Source of the DNA: Ruminococcus sp.
Lineage (GTDB): Bacteria; Bacillota; Clostridia; Oscillospirales; Ruminococcaceae
DNA length: 51,141 nt
NCBI GenBank assembly: GCA_017397925.1
Contig: JAFQHO010000080.1
Span: forward strand, 1 to 51,141
Reading direction: 5' to 3'
Shown: in pieces, positions 7,689 through 15,201 of the stretch
Layout of the letters: every line of letters begins with the position of its first letter
How positions within the stretch are numbered: position 1 is the first letter of the stretch
The notes under the pieces: generated by a model
Database searches by the model: none
Seen by the model: only the letters and a program-made list of their open reading frames with translations
What the model was told of the DNA's origin: nothing
Made by a program: the position numbers and the translations under genes

Positions 7689-9203
7689 TTAGTCATTTTT
7701 CTTTCTGAATGTAACTGCTGCAGCACCTGCAAGTGTAAGCATGACCGCAGGAATAGCAACTCCTGCTACACCTGTTTTAGGGCTGTCTGTGGAGGCAGCT
7801 TTCTTTGTAGTAGCTTTTTTAGTAGTTGTTGCTTTCTTTGTAGTTGTAGTAGTTTTAGTTGTTGTTGTGCTTTCTGTTGCAGCTGCTGTTGTCATAACTT
7901 CTGCCTGTGCCGCTGTAATTGTAAATTCAAGAGGAGTTGTATAACCTGCTGCATTTACTGTCATTTTATAATTTTCGCTTCCGTCAAATACATTATTTCC
8001 GCCTGATGCAACAGTAAAATCAATTGTACCGTCAGCACCAAACATCTTTACGCTCTTTCTTCCTGACACTTTATATTCTGTTCCATTTACGGAAGCTGTT
8101 GAAAGATTTGCAAGGAAGTTTGCAAACTCCTCATCAGTTGCATTTTCAGCTTTTACAAGCTTTCCTGTACCGTCAAATGCGGCAGGCATATCTGCTGTTG
8201 TAAGATTGAATGTTACAGGAACATCAGCGTATACACCGCTTTCATCACTTACTGTGAGAGTATATGTACTGGGAACAGCGTCAGTATATGTAAGAAATCC
8301 CTCTGCAACAGAAGCATTAAGTCCCTCAACAGAATATTTCATCTTGTAATCAGCAGGGAATCCTGTAGTTGTTACAGCAGTTGTTCCTGTCTTTATGTCT
8401 GCATCTTCAACCTTAGCAGAACCGTCAAATTTCACAGGAACGTATGCAGAAGCTGAAACATTGTAATAGCCATTTTCGGTAATCATAACCATTTCTGTTA
8501 TTGTATCGCCCATAAGTCCAACAAAATCTTCGTAAGTGAGTGTATTTCCGTGAGGTTCCGATGTAACAAATCCCGTTGACCAGGCAAGCTCCCCTCTCCA
8601 GATATTTTCCTCGTGACGCATTGCGTAGCTTTCACCGCTTGCAGTTTTGAGAATCCAACCGTAAGTTATGCCCATATCTTCGGGAGTTCCCTCAACAGTA
8701 AGAAGATAATCTCCCCACGCTGTACTTGTTCCGATTTCAACTTTAGCATCTGTAACAGAAACAGGTTCAGCATCATTGACAGCAGAAAAAGCAGCCTTAC
8801 CCTCAGCAACAGTTACTGTTTTATATGCCGCAGGTGTAGTATCAAGAGGTGTAAATCCGTAATTATTTTCGCCAAGAGCGTTTAAAGCTTCCTGCGTAAT
8901 AGCAACAGGATATGTTACACCGAGAATAGTTCCTGTTCCGTCCTCGTTAGCCTGATTGTATGTACCCTCAAACAGTTCGCCCTCGCCGTTCTTGCACCAC
9001 TTTGATGTTGTTGCAGATGAAACTGCGTCAACTTCGTATTCGTTGGCAGAGCCTGCAATTTCAGCTTTGTAAAAATCTGCGTATGGAATGTTCATCGTTC
9101 CATATATCAATTCTTCTCCCTCAGCCGCTGCACTTATAGGCATAGCACCGAGCATTACAGCGATACAAGCAGATGTACCAATGATTCTTCCTGTTTTCTT
9201 CAT
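7689..9203 (-). CDS. Sortase-type cell-surface protein, Tp47-like, possible flavoprotein
   Basis: First gene of the flavin operon. It has a signal peptide (MKKTGRIIGTSACIAVMLG...AAAE), a large extracellular part, a Thr/Lys-rich wall spacer (TTTTKTTTTTKKATTTKK), then SPKTG, a hydrophobic helix and KKND, a sortase-anchoring layout with Ser in place of the usual Leu. The start YGTMNIPYADFYKAE and the domain order remind me of clostridial proteins annotated 'penicillin-binding Tp47 domain', though no penicillin-binding activity should be assumed. About 30 residues into the mature protein (62-68, counted from the upstream GTG) is DAVSSAT, close to the D-x-x-S/T-G-A-T target of ApbE. I start at ATG 9203, eight bases after AAGGAG, not at the GTG at 9212. 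Confidence 0.82.
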   Translation of the reverse strand: MKKTGRIIGTSACIAVMLGAMPISAAAEGEELIYGTMNIPYADFYKAEIAGSANEYEVDAVSSATTSKWCKNGEGELFEGTYNQANEDGTGTILGVTYPVAITQEALNALGENNYGFTPLDTTPAAYKTVTVAEGKAAFSAVNDAEPVSVTDAKVEIGTSTAWGDYLLTVEGTPEDMGITYGWILKTASGESYAMRHEENIWRGELAWSTGFVTSEPHGNTLTYEDFVGLMGDTITEMVMITENGYYNVSASAYVPVKFDGSAKVEDADIKTGTTAVTTTGFPADYKMKYSVEGLNASVAEGFLTYTDAVPSTYTLTVSDESGVYADVPVTFNLTTADMPAAFDGTGKLVKAENATDEEFANFLANLSTASVNGTEYKVSGRKSVKMFGADGTIDFTVASGGNNVFDGSENYKMTVNAAGYTTPLEFTITAAQAEVMTTAAATESTTTTKTTTTTKKATTTKKATTKKAASTDSPKTGVAGVAIPAVMLTLAGAAAVTFRKKND

Positions 9204-9243
9204 AAAAAACACTCCTTAAATTTATTTTATGGCTTTCGCCTTT

Positions 9244-9259
9244 GTTAGTTTATACTTAC
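9244..9259. promoter_or_regulatory. Candidate operator upstream of the flavin operon
   Basis: GTTAGTTTATACTTAC is an imperfect dyad about 40 bases before the surface-protein start. It resembles GTTATATTCCACTAAC at 9730-9745 in front of the DtxR-type gene: both carry a GTTAGT/ACTAAC half site. No confident -35/-10 pair was found for this operon. A second dyad, TGCACGA/TCATGCA, lies at 9278-9295. Confidence 0.4.
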
Positions 9260-9302
9260 ATATCGACAAAAAATATATGCACGACACATCATGCACTATA
9301 AT

Positions 9303-9695
9303 CTACTGTTCATTATTGATTTTCAGAAATAAATCCATTAAAGAGCATATGGTATGTTCAGAACCATATACTACAAAAGAAACTGCGTCCGCCTTTGCCT
9401 GATGTGAATCAATGCCAAGCTGTTTTGTCAGAAAACGATAGATAACGCTCACCTGATTATATATTGCCCTTGCAGGAACAAGTCCTTTTTGGGTAAGCTC
9501 TATGCTGCCATAAAACGCTTTTTGCAGATAACCTCGTTCATACAGCTTTGTTGTCATACAAGTTGCACTGGATTTACTCACTCCAACGGATTTTGCAAGC
9601 TCAGTAGTCTTAACAGTTCCTTTCTGTTTGTAAAGCTGATATATAGCAAAAAGATAGTGTTTCTGGGAGCAGGTAAGACTATCGCTGTTATCCAT
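9303..9695 (-). CDS. DtxR/MntR-family transcriptional regulator, degenerate metal site
   Basis: A 130-residue DNA-binding regulator. Residues 1-65 are the DtxR winged helix: YLFAIYQLYKQKGTVKTTEL, then SVGVSKSSATCMTTKLYERGYLQ and IELTQKG. The rest resembles the dimerisation/metal domain (FLTKQLGIDSHQAKADAV...SEHTI). Compared with MntR, positions equivalent to Asp8, Glu11 and His77 are His, Phe and a non-ligand, while the EH pair is kept. Metal sensing may thus be altered or lost. No SH3-like domain is present. It lies just upstream of, and in the same direction as, the flavin operon, and has its own promoter overlapped by a perfect inverted repeat. An iron or redox role is inferred from the neighbours. 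Confidence 0.8.
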   Translation of the reverse strand: MDNSDSLTCSQKHYLFAIYQLYKQKGTVKTTELAKSVGVSKSSATCMTTKLYERGYLQKAFYGSIELTQKGLVPARAIYNQVSVIYRFLTKQLGIDSHQAKADAVSFVVYGSEHTICSLMDLFLKINNEQ

Positions 9696-9725
9696 ATAAT
9701 CACATCCTTTTATGGATTGTATAAT

Positions 9726-9782
9726 CTGTGTTATATTCCACTAACCGTAAAATAGTATAACACAGAAAATAGAGTTTGTCAA
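9726..9782 (-). promoter_or_regulatory. Promoter with embedded operator, DtxR-type gene
   Basis: On the minus strand: -35 TTGACA (9777-9782), 17-bp spacer, -10 TATACT (9754-9759). A perfect 10-bp inverted repeat, CTGTGTTATA (9726-9735) and TATAACACAG (9756-9765), overlaps the -10 and brackets the start of transcription. This layout fits autorepression by the encoded regulator; that part is inference. Confidence 0.65.
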
Positions 9783-9808
9783 GGCTAACTTTTGCATCCG
9801 CCAATCCC

Positions 9809-9888
9809 CAAAGAGAAATACAAGTATATTTTACACATTTTTTTGAAATTCAAAAGTGCCGTGCAGTTCGTTGCTGCACAGCACTTTT
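9809..9888. terminator. Terminator plus repeat fragment shared with two other loci
   Basis: Bases 9849-9888 form the hairpin AAAAGTGCCGTGCAG/CTGCACAGCACTTTT followed by a T-rich run. It is almost identical to the one at 480-516. Bases 9809-9842 repeat 4594-4629. The hairpin ends the minus-strand gene at 9928-11628. Confidence 0.7.
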
Positions 9889-9927
9889 ATTTTTTCATAA
9901 TACATGGACTTTGTGGCAAATATACGC

Positions 9928-11628
9928 TTACTTTATATTGAATGCACGTTTAAGTTTCGCTTCCAGATCAGGTTCAAGCAAGCCATCATTCATCATCTGA
10001 ATGCAAACAGTCTTTAACTCAGAAGGCATAGTTTTCAGCTCATCCACGGATAATCTATCAAGAATCTCCATAGTCTGCAACATACTGTCTAATTCGTCAC
10101 TTTCACATATATAATTCATCTTATAAGCTATATCATCAGCTTTAGCAACAGTATCAACCATTTTCAATTCAACGCCGCAATCCTTGCTGAATGACTGGAG
10201 CAGACTGTATGTACGGTCATCTGATACACAGATTGTCTTTGGAAGTCTTTTGTATTTCAGAAGTTCATCTGCAAAGCTATCAAGTATTTTTTGTGCATTT
10301 ATATTGTAATCGCAAACACTCTTAACAGGCAGGATATAGTCATTTCTGCACTCTACAGCTATCAGCAATGCCGGGAAATACGGAGCATCAGTTGATTCTT
10401 CCTGACAAGCTTTCCTTATGTATATAACCTTACATTCCCACTTGTTAAGCTGCTTCAATGCTTTCAGCTTAGAAACTTTAGACTTGCTCAAAGAAGGTGC
10501 TGGAAAATCTTTTGCCGTTTTATTTGGAAGCTGCGTAGTCTGCCAGTCAAAACTGTCACCATTGGGAACAAGATACGGTATTTCAAAACTTTCGATAAAT
10601 CCAAGCTTTTCAGCGGAAGTACCCTTTAATTTTTCAGATACAAATATAGCCGCTTCAAGTGCTTCTTGGAGAAGTTCGTATTCTTTCTTATCTTCAACAT
10701 ACCACGGCATACAGTAGGACTTCATACGGAGTATAGCGGGATAACTGTTAGCACCTCTTAAATTTACGCCATTACGTTTAGTGTATTCCTGAACAGAGTT
10801 GAGGTCAGCCAGTCGCAGACCGTATTTATTGTTAAAGCAAATCTGCAAACATTCCTGAGATATCATACACTCAAAAAGAGCCTCATCATTATTGCTGTAC
10901 TGCGGACCTAAAATATTATAGAAACTGGAAAATCCATTTTCGCCAATATACAAGGACATTCCGTAAAACTCACCGTTTCTACCCATTACATTGCAATATC
11001 CAATCTCTCCGTTTGAAAGCTTCACCGCAAAAATATCGGTATCGTACAATTTATTCCACAGCTTGACCTTTTTGAAACGCAACGCCGTATCATAAAGTTC
11101 ATCAGGGACAGGAACAAGTGGTTTTTCAAGCTCCGATATTTCCTCATCATCGTCAAAATACTCGTCCTCATCATCAAAGTATTCATCATCATCAAAGTAT
11201 TCGTCTTCTTCATCAAAATCAGGATACTGCATTGGAGCTGCACCTTTTGTGCGGACTACCACAGGTTCTTTTGTATCCTCATCAAGAATATTCAATACTT
11301 TGCACTGAAAACGCCAATCGTCACCAAAGTCAAAGATATACAGGAACTTCTTTCCAATCTCCAGATTGAGAAATTGAAGCTTGCAAGCATCTGTTGTTCG
11401 GAATCCATCTTCTCCTGCATAAGGGGAATAATAACAGTCTATCTCATCCCATGCTCTGTTGTTCATAAAGAAAGCGTGGAGGTGGTCGTTATCAAAGTCA
11501 AAAGCATCAAGTATGGCATCTGATAATTTTTCAAGAGTTGCCATACCTGATATTCTGATATGTCTATAACAGCCTGTGCCAAGCGATACACTTATTACAT
11601 ACGATTTATTTTTTATTCTTACTTTCAT
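9928..11628 (-). CDS. Plasmid pRiA4b ORF-3-like (IS1096 TnpR-like) family protein
   Basis: Residues about 1-130 match the pRiA4b ORF-3 family: IRISGMATLEKLSDAILDAF, DHLHAFFMNNRAWD, then KKFLYIFDFGDDWRFQCKVL. An Asp/Glu-rich insert follows (about 135-170) with EYFDD repeated three to four times. The remaining 400 residues are not securely recognised; the end, from about residue 400, with CKVIYIRKA...YFPALLIAVE, looks like a DUF6930/DUF7309-type region. Despite the family name there is no transposase or resolvase motif, and the function is unknown. Start at ATG 11628 (MKVRIKNK) after GGTAGG. It has a strong terminator and appears to be a single-gene unit. Confidence 0.78.
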   Translation of the reverse strand: MKVRIKNKSYVISVSLGTGCYRHIRISGMATLEKLSDAILDAFDFDNDHLHAFFMNNRAWDEIDCYYSPYAGEDGFRTTDACKLQFLNLEIGKKFLYIFDFGDDWRFQCKVLNILDEDTKEPVVVRTKGAAPMQYPDFDEEDEYFDDDEYFDDEDEYFDDDEEISELEKPLVPVPDELYDTALRFKKVKLWNKLYDTDIFAVKLSNGEIGYCNVMGRNGEFYGMSLYIGENGFSSFYNILGPQYSNNDEALFECMISQECLQICFNNKYGLRLADLNSVQEYTKRNGVNLRGANSYPAILRMKSYCMPWYVEDKKEYELLQEALEAAIFVSEKLKGTSAEKLGFIESFEIPYLVPNGDSFDWQTTQLPNKTAKDFPAPSLSKSKVSKLKALKQLNKWECKVIYIRKACQEESTDAPYFPALLIAVECRNDYILPVKSVCDYNINAQKILDSFADELLKYKRLPKTICVSDDRTYSLLQSFSKDCGVELKMVDTVAKADDIAYKMNYICESDELDSMLQTMEILDRLSVDELKTMPSELKTVCIQMMNDGLLEPDLEAKLKRAFNIK

Positions 11629-11660
11629 AATGATACCTACCATTCAAATTATTAAGGGCA

Positions 11661-11735
11661 TTTCTAAAACCCAAACACAAGGGAAATAAAGCCGTGATGG
11701 GAAATTTTTAGAGGTTTCTAATAGACATTATACAC
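11661..11735. repeat. MATE-upstream-derived repeat
   Basis: Shares CAAACACAAGGGAAAT and TTTTTAGAGGTTTCTAATAG-type sequence with 1896-1965 (upstream of the MATE gene) and with 22071-22120. In both the first and second locations it lies just downstream of a paralogous lipoprotein, so gene and flank were copied together. Confidence 0.6.
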
Positions 11736-11775
11736 CTTTTTGAATAAAAAAGCAATGGATTTATTGAAAACTTCC

Positions 11776-12372
11776 TTAATACTCCTTAAAGTTTAACGTA
11801 ATTTCAATGTTTTTTACTTCTTTTGTATTTTTGTCACATCTTAATTCAATTCTCTCAGTGCCTGTTTTACTAAGATAATAAAAGAAAATATCGTTTGATT
11901 TATATGGTGTACCAAAAATTTTTTCTGCTTCTTCAAGTGTAGCTCCTTTTCCTATTCCCTGTACGGTTAAACTTTCAGGATTTGAAATACGTGTGCATTT
12001 TGTATCGTCCGTGTATTCTTCTGCGGTAATACCATCAAAAAATAAATAACACACCTTTTCTTCACTACCGTCATCATTAACCTTGACAACAGCACCGTCA
12101 CAACATTTTTCTTCAAACAACGAATCATAAATATAATCCATTTCATAGCCTTTTCCGAGGTCGTTTACACAAAACGGAAAATCGATTTTCTTCCCCTCAA
12201 AGGTTATATCCTGCTTTACTTTCTCCCAATCAAATCCTTCTGATAGGTTTTCAGTAGCACCTACAGAGTCCGCTGTGGAATCAGGTTCCGAGTTGTTATC
12301 GACTCCGCATCCACACGCTGCCACTGCCAGCATAACCGAACAAAGAAACAAACTAAGTATTTTTCTTTTCAT
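11776..12372 (-). CDS. Small lipoprotein, copy 2
   Basis: A 198-residue secreted lipoprotein. MKRKILSLFLCSVMLAVAAC gives a good lipobox (V-A-A-Cys20). The mature part starts with a Ser/Asp/Glu-rich linker, followed by a domain with FPFCVNDLGKGYEMDY and a C-terminal SLTVQGIGKGATLEEAEKIF, parallel to the STKEDVLKKFGEP region of copy 1. The first 42 coding bases equal those of copy 1, while the mature parts are well diverged. It follows copy 3 by nine bases; its ribosome site (AAAGGAG) overlaps the end of that gene. The two form one unit. Function unknown. Confidence 0.8.
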   Translation of the reverse strand: MKRKILSLFLCSVMLAVAACGCGVDNNSEPDSTADSVGATENLSEGFDWEKVKQDITFEGKKIDFPFCVNDLGKGYEMDYIYDSLFEEKCCDGAVVKVNDDGSEEKVCYLFFDGITAEEYTDDTKCTRISNPESLTVQGIGKGATLEEAEKIFGTPYKSNDIFFYYLSKTGTERIELRCDKNTKEVKNIEITLNFKEY

Positions 12373-12381
12373 AAATCTCCT

Positions 12382-12996
12382 TTATACTTTTTCAAATCTA
12401 ATTGATATGTGATTAACACAATCGTCTCTACATATTACTTTAATTGTAAATTCTTCAGTTTTAAAGTCAAGTGTATATGTTTTTTTCTCATCATCCCATG
12501 AATAATCACTTTTTTCCATAAAATAAAGGTTCTTAAGCATTGTTTCAGATGATGAACCTATTGTTACACCATTAACGGAAACAGGATATTCTATCTTTTC
12601 ATCAGATTCAAGGTCAAATATTATGGAATTAAGTGGTGAATCAAAAACTTTATCTTCACCGTTACATTGCATAACGCTAAAATAACCTACTCTTTTTCCA
12701 TTGAATAAAATACGAGCGTTGGCACTTTGGTTGTCTTCTCTGTAAACAAGCCCTAATTCATCATTTGTATCAATTTCAAATTCATCTCCGAATTCACGAA
12801 GTGTACATATTGGAGAAATATTTTTCCCATTTATAAGTACAGCTTCACACAATTTTTCCGTTGTCCATTCCTCTGTTGATATGTCTGTTATTACGATATC
12901 ACTTGGTTGTATCACAGTTTTATCATGTCCACAACCACATACAGTACCTGATAGAATGATTGAGCATAGAAATAGACATAGTATCTTTCTTTTCAT
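12382..12996 (-). CDS. Small lipoprotein, copy 3
   Basis: A 204-residue lipoprotein with signal MKRKILCLFLCSIILSG and lipobox VCGC (Cys22). The mature region shows GKNISPICTLREFGDEFEID, corresponding to the LSELDNGLTYEF region of copy 1, and NGVTIGSSSETMLKNLYF, corresponding to the SmpA-like element. It is first gene of a two-gene unit with 11776-12372. Its promoter region (13002-13127) is a near copy of 2600-2725. The three paralogues share a plan: signal peptide, low-complexity linker, two conserved patches. A ligand-binding or adapter role is conceivable but unproven. Confidence 0.8.
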   Translation of the reverse strand: MKRKILCLFLCSIILSGTVCGCGHDKTVIQPSDIVITDISTEEWTTEKLCEAVLINGKNISPICTLREFGDEFEIDTNDELGLVYREDNQSANARILFNGKRVGYFSVMQCNGEDKVFDSPLNSIIFDLESDEKIEYPVSVNGVTIGSSSETMLKNLYFMEKSDYSWDDEKKTYTLDFKTEEFTIKVICRDDCVNHISIRFEKV

Positions 12997-13056
12997 AAAA
13001 TCTCCCCTTTGTAGTATTTTGTAATTTCAGCAAATACCACTTTAATACACTATTAT

Positions 13057-13085
13057 ATTATAGCAAACAATTGCAGTTTCGTCAA
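13057..13085 (-). promoter_or_regulatory. Promoter of the lipoprotein pair
   Basis: On the minus strand: -35 TTGACG (13080-13085), 17-bp spacer, -10 TATAAT (13057-13062). It sits in a roughly 120-bp block duplicated at 2600-2725. Confidence 0.7.
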
Positions 13086-13127
13086 CATTTTATCCGAATA
13101 CAATTACAATTGCGCATCATTTTATTT

Positions 13128-13460
13128 AACATAAATTATATATATTCTCTCCCCCCATTTTGAGGACGTTAAGGATCGGGAATATTCCCTTTTGTTTATG
13201 ATTACAGCTCTTTTATCGTCAAAAAATTGAGTGGAAAACTTTAAAACACAACAAAAAGGGCTGTCTGACCCGAATAGACATAGTATCTCCTTAAAAAGTA
13301 TACTAATATCTATCCAAATCAAACAACCCTGCCTTTCATTATTATGTCACACTTTTAAGTTTCTGTCAATACTTTGGAAATCAAAACACAAATCCCCAAC
13401 TATTCTGCCGTTTTTTCGGGAATTGGTATAAATATTCAGTTAAATAAAACTGGGATTGAC
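13128..13460. other. Intergenic stretch without a supported gene
   Basis: AT-rich. A 66-codon frame here has no ribosome site and no recognisable features. Bases 13396-13429 resemble the right end of the 22 kb element (GGGAATTGGTATAA). Nothing else is seen. Confidence 0.5.
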
Positions 13461-13967
13461 TTAATTGTTGTAACTATCCGTTATAACATAAAATCCTTCT
13501 TGAATTGCTGAAAGTGTTGCAATAGATAATACAATTGTGGCAGTGTATTTCAATTCCACGAATGATATTGTCAAAGGTAATAAGAACAGAAGAAGTCCTG
13601 TTATTTTATTCATAATCGTATGCAAGGATATAAACTGTTTTTTAGAAACATATCCCCATATGATATTACTGACTTTGATAACCGCAATCACACAACTCCA
13701 TATCCACAACCATTGTGGAATATAAATTGCTGGCAACAACTTAAACAAAGATACCACTACAAAAATAAGGTCAGCAATCGTATCCAGTTGGCTTCCAAAC
13801 TTGCTGATACTTTTTGTTTTTCTGGCAATTGTTCCATCTACCATATCACTAAATCCGCAGAAGCAATATATGATATAAAATGCCACGGAAAATGCAGAAA
13901 AGAACAGCAATAAAAGGCTACCGAAAATACGACAACCAGTGAGTATATTTGCAATATGCTTCGTCAT
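13461..13967 (-). CDS. CDP-alcohol phosphatidyltransferase family protein
   Basis: A membrane enzyme that joins a CDP-linked alcohol (usually CDP-diacylglycerol) to a second alcohol in phospholipid synthesis. The diagnostic motif D-G-x2-A-R-x8-G-x3-D-x3-D is complete: DGTIARKTKSISKFGSQLD followed by TIAD (residues about 43-65). About five hydrophobic segments surround it. At 168 residues it is short but within the range of PgsA-like enzymes; the acceptor (glycerol-3-phosphate, inositol or other) cannot be told. AGGTG lies five bases before the ATG. Its leader has TATAAT followed by GTCGGACAG, a combination also found before the small genes at 36.6-38.0 kb. It stands alone between unrelated genes. 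Confidence 0.9.
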   Translation of the reverse strand: MTKHIANILTGCRIFGSLLLLFFSAFSVAFYIIYCFCGFSDMVDGTIARKTKSISKFGSQLDTIADLIFVVVSLFKLLPAIYIPQWLWIWSCVIAVIKVSNIIWGYVSKKQFISLHTIMNKITGLLLFLLPLTISFVELKYTATIVLSIATLSAIQEGFYVITDSYNN

Positions 13968-14019
13968 CTGTTCACCTATAACTTCTTATCATTCTGTCCG
14001 ACTCCTATATTATACAATA

Positions 14020-14880
14020 TTACGGAATATAATTTCTCACTATTGCAGTTACAACACCGTTAGAAGTTTCCACAATTGTATTACTGTTGACAAAATGCGT
14101 ATCATATGTAAGAAGTGACATAAGTTCTTCGGCAGTATATGTCTTGGGGTTATCCATATCAGAATTATCTGTAAATACGAAATCAGCTGAAAGAGTGTAG
14201 GTATTTTCACCGATTTCATAATAGGAATGGCGGTCATTCATACCGCTTTCGAAATATAAGCCATTTTCGTCTGTTTTAAAATAACGTCCGCCATTTTCAA
14301 TGCCGCCATTTACAATGATAAGACCGCTGTCACGGACTTCTATAGTTTCAACAGCAACATTCTTGCCAAGACACCAGATTGTATCGCCAACTTTCAGAGA
14401 TTGAATATCTTCAACGCTGAACATTTCATAGCGGTAAATCATAGTTGTCAATGTGAATGTGCTGTCAGCGTTCTTTGTGAAATCGCCTGCTCCAAAAGAT
14501 GCCGCAAATTTTGCATTGTCAAATTCCTCAACTCCCTGATGACGTCCAAGTGGTCCATTCAGAGCGAAAATCTCATTGGGACTTGCTGCGGTTGTTTCTT
14601 GGGCAACAGTTGCAGGCTCAGTAGGTGGCTCTGTTTGGATAACAGCAGCAGTTTCCGCCTCAGTAGTTGCGTTTATTTCGGGAGCTGCGGTATCAGCTAC
14701 GGTTTCCGACTGTGATTCGGACTCTACAGTAATTTCCGCTGTTGTTTTCTCCGTTGCGGCTTCTGTTGTCTGTTCAGCAGTGCTGTCCGTTGAAGTGTAT
14801 GATATTTCCTCAACCTCAATTCCGCATCCTGTCAAGGAAAGCAAAGCAGTCAGCACTATAATTCCAATATATTTTTTCAT
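14020..14880 (-). CDS. Lipoprotein with Thr/Glu-rich linker
   Basis: Signal peptide MKKYIGIIVLTALLSLTGC with a perfect lipobox (L-T-G-Cys19). Residues about 25-105 are Thr/Ser/Glu/Ala-rich, a wall-spanning linker of the kind also seen in the FMN-binding protein at 6313-7668. The C-terminal 180 residues form a globular domain with FAASFGAGDFTKN, LKVGDTIWCLGKNVAVETIE and a Tyr-rich SYYEIGENTYTLSADFVF. I do not recognise this domain. It has its own strong promoter and no operon partners. Likely displayed on the membrane surface; role unknown. Confidence 0.75.
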   Translation of the reverse strand: MKKYIGIIVLTALLSLTGCGIEVEEISYTSTDSTAEQTTEAATEKTTAEITVESESQSETVADTAAPEINATTEAETAAVIQTEPPTEPATVAQETTAASPNEIFALNGPLGRHQGVEEFDNAKFAASFGAGDFTKNADSTFTLTTMIYRYEMFSVEDIQSLKVGDTIWCLGKNVAVETIEVRDSGLIIVNGGIENGGRYFKTDENGLYFESGMNDRHSYYEIGENTYTLSADFVFTDNSDMDNPKTYTAEELMSLLTYDTHFVNSNTIVETSNGVVTAIVRNYIP

Positions 14881-14962
14881 AAATCTTCTCCCTATTTTTC
14901 ATAAATTTATTGTATCCCTTTCGCATACACAACACATACTGAAAGAGCTTACTTTTTTCTTA

Positions 14963-14991
14963 ATTATACACGACACAAAAAAAATTGTCAA
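14963..14991 (-). promoter_or_regulatory. Promoter of the Thr/Glu-rich lipoprotein
   Basis: On the minus strand: TTGACA (14986-14991), 17-bp spacer, TATAAT (14963-14968): a perfect consensus. Confidence 0.75.
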
Positions 14992-15009
14992 TAGTCCGAC
15001 TACTATTAT

Positions 15010-15201
15010 TGACGGTTTTCGGAATTATTTATCAAAAAGCTGCACTTATCCGCAGGTTATAGCTGATATTTGTATTGCTCCACAAATTATCCTTGCCTCA
15101 AAGACTAAAACAGGAATGCTGTTGCATTTCAAATTTTCTGACACAGAGAACTTTTCTTTATGCCAAGTATTTGATGGCAAGGCTTAGCTGATGGAACAAT
15201 A
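15010..15201 (+). pseudogene. 3' remnant of an unidentified gene
   Basis: An open + frame without its own start ends at 15187 with LCQVFDGKA-stop. The same ending (LCRVFDGKV-stop) with mostly synonymous changes recurs at 2741-2770, which argues that both derive from a real coding sequence. The protein is not recognised. It fills the gap between the lipoprotein promoter and the MerR gene. Confidence 0.35.

Noticed and set aside
9928-11628. Possible insertion sequence, because the family name mentions IS1096 TnpR
   Set aside because: No transposase, no catalytic resolvase motif and no terminal inverted repeats around the gene.
13122-13322. 66-codon minus-strand frame
   Set aside because: No ribosome site, AT-rich composition-driven frame, no recognisable pattern.
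14576-15187. Long + strand frame of 203 codons
   Set aside because: Its first two thirds are antisense to the Thr/Glu-rich lipoprotein, whose low complexity keeps the opposite strand open; only the final part is kept as a possible remnant.
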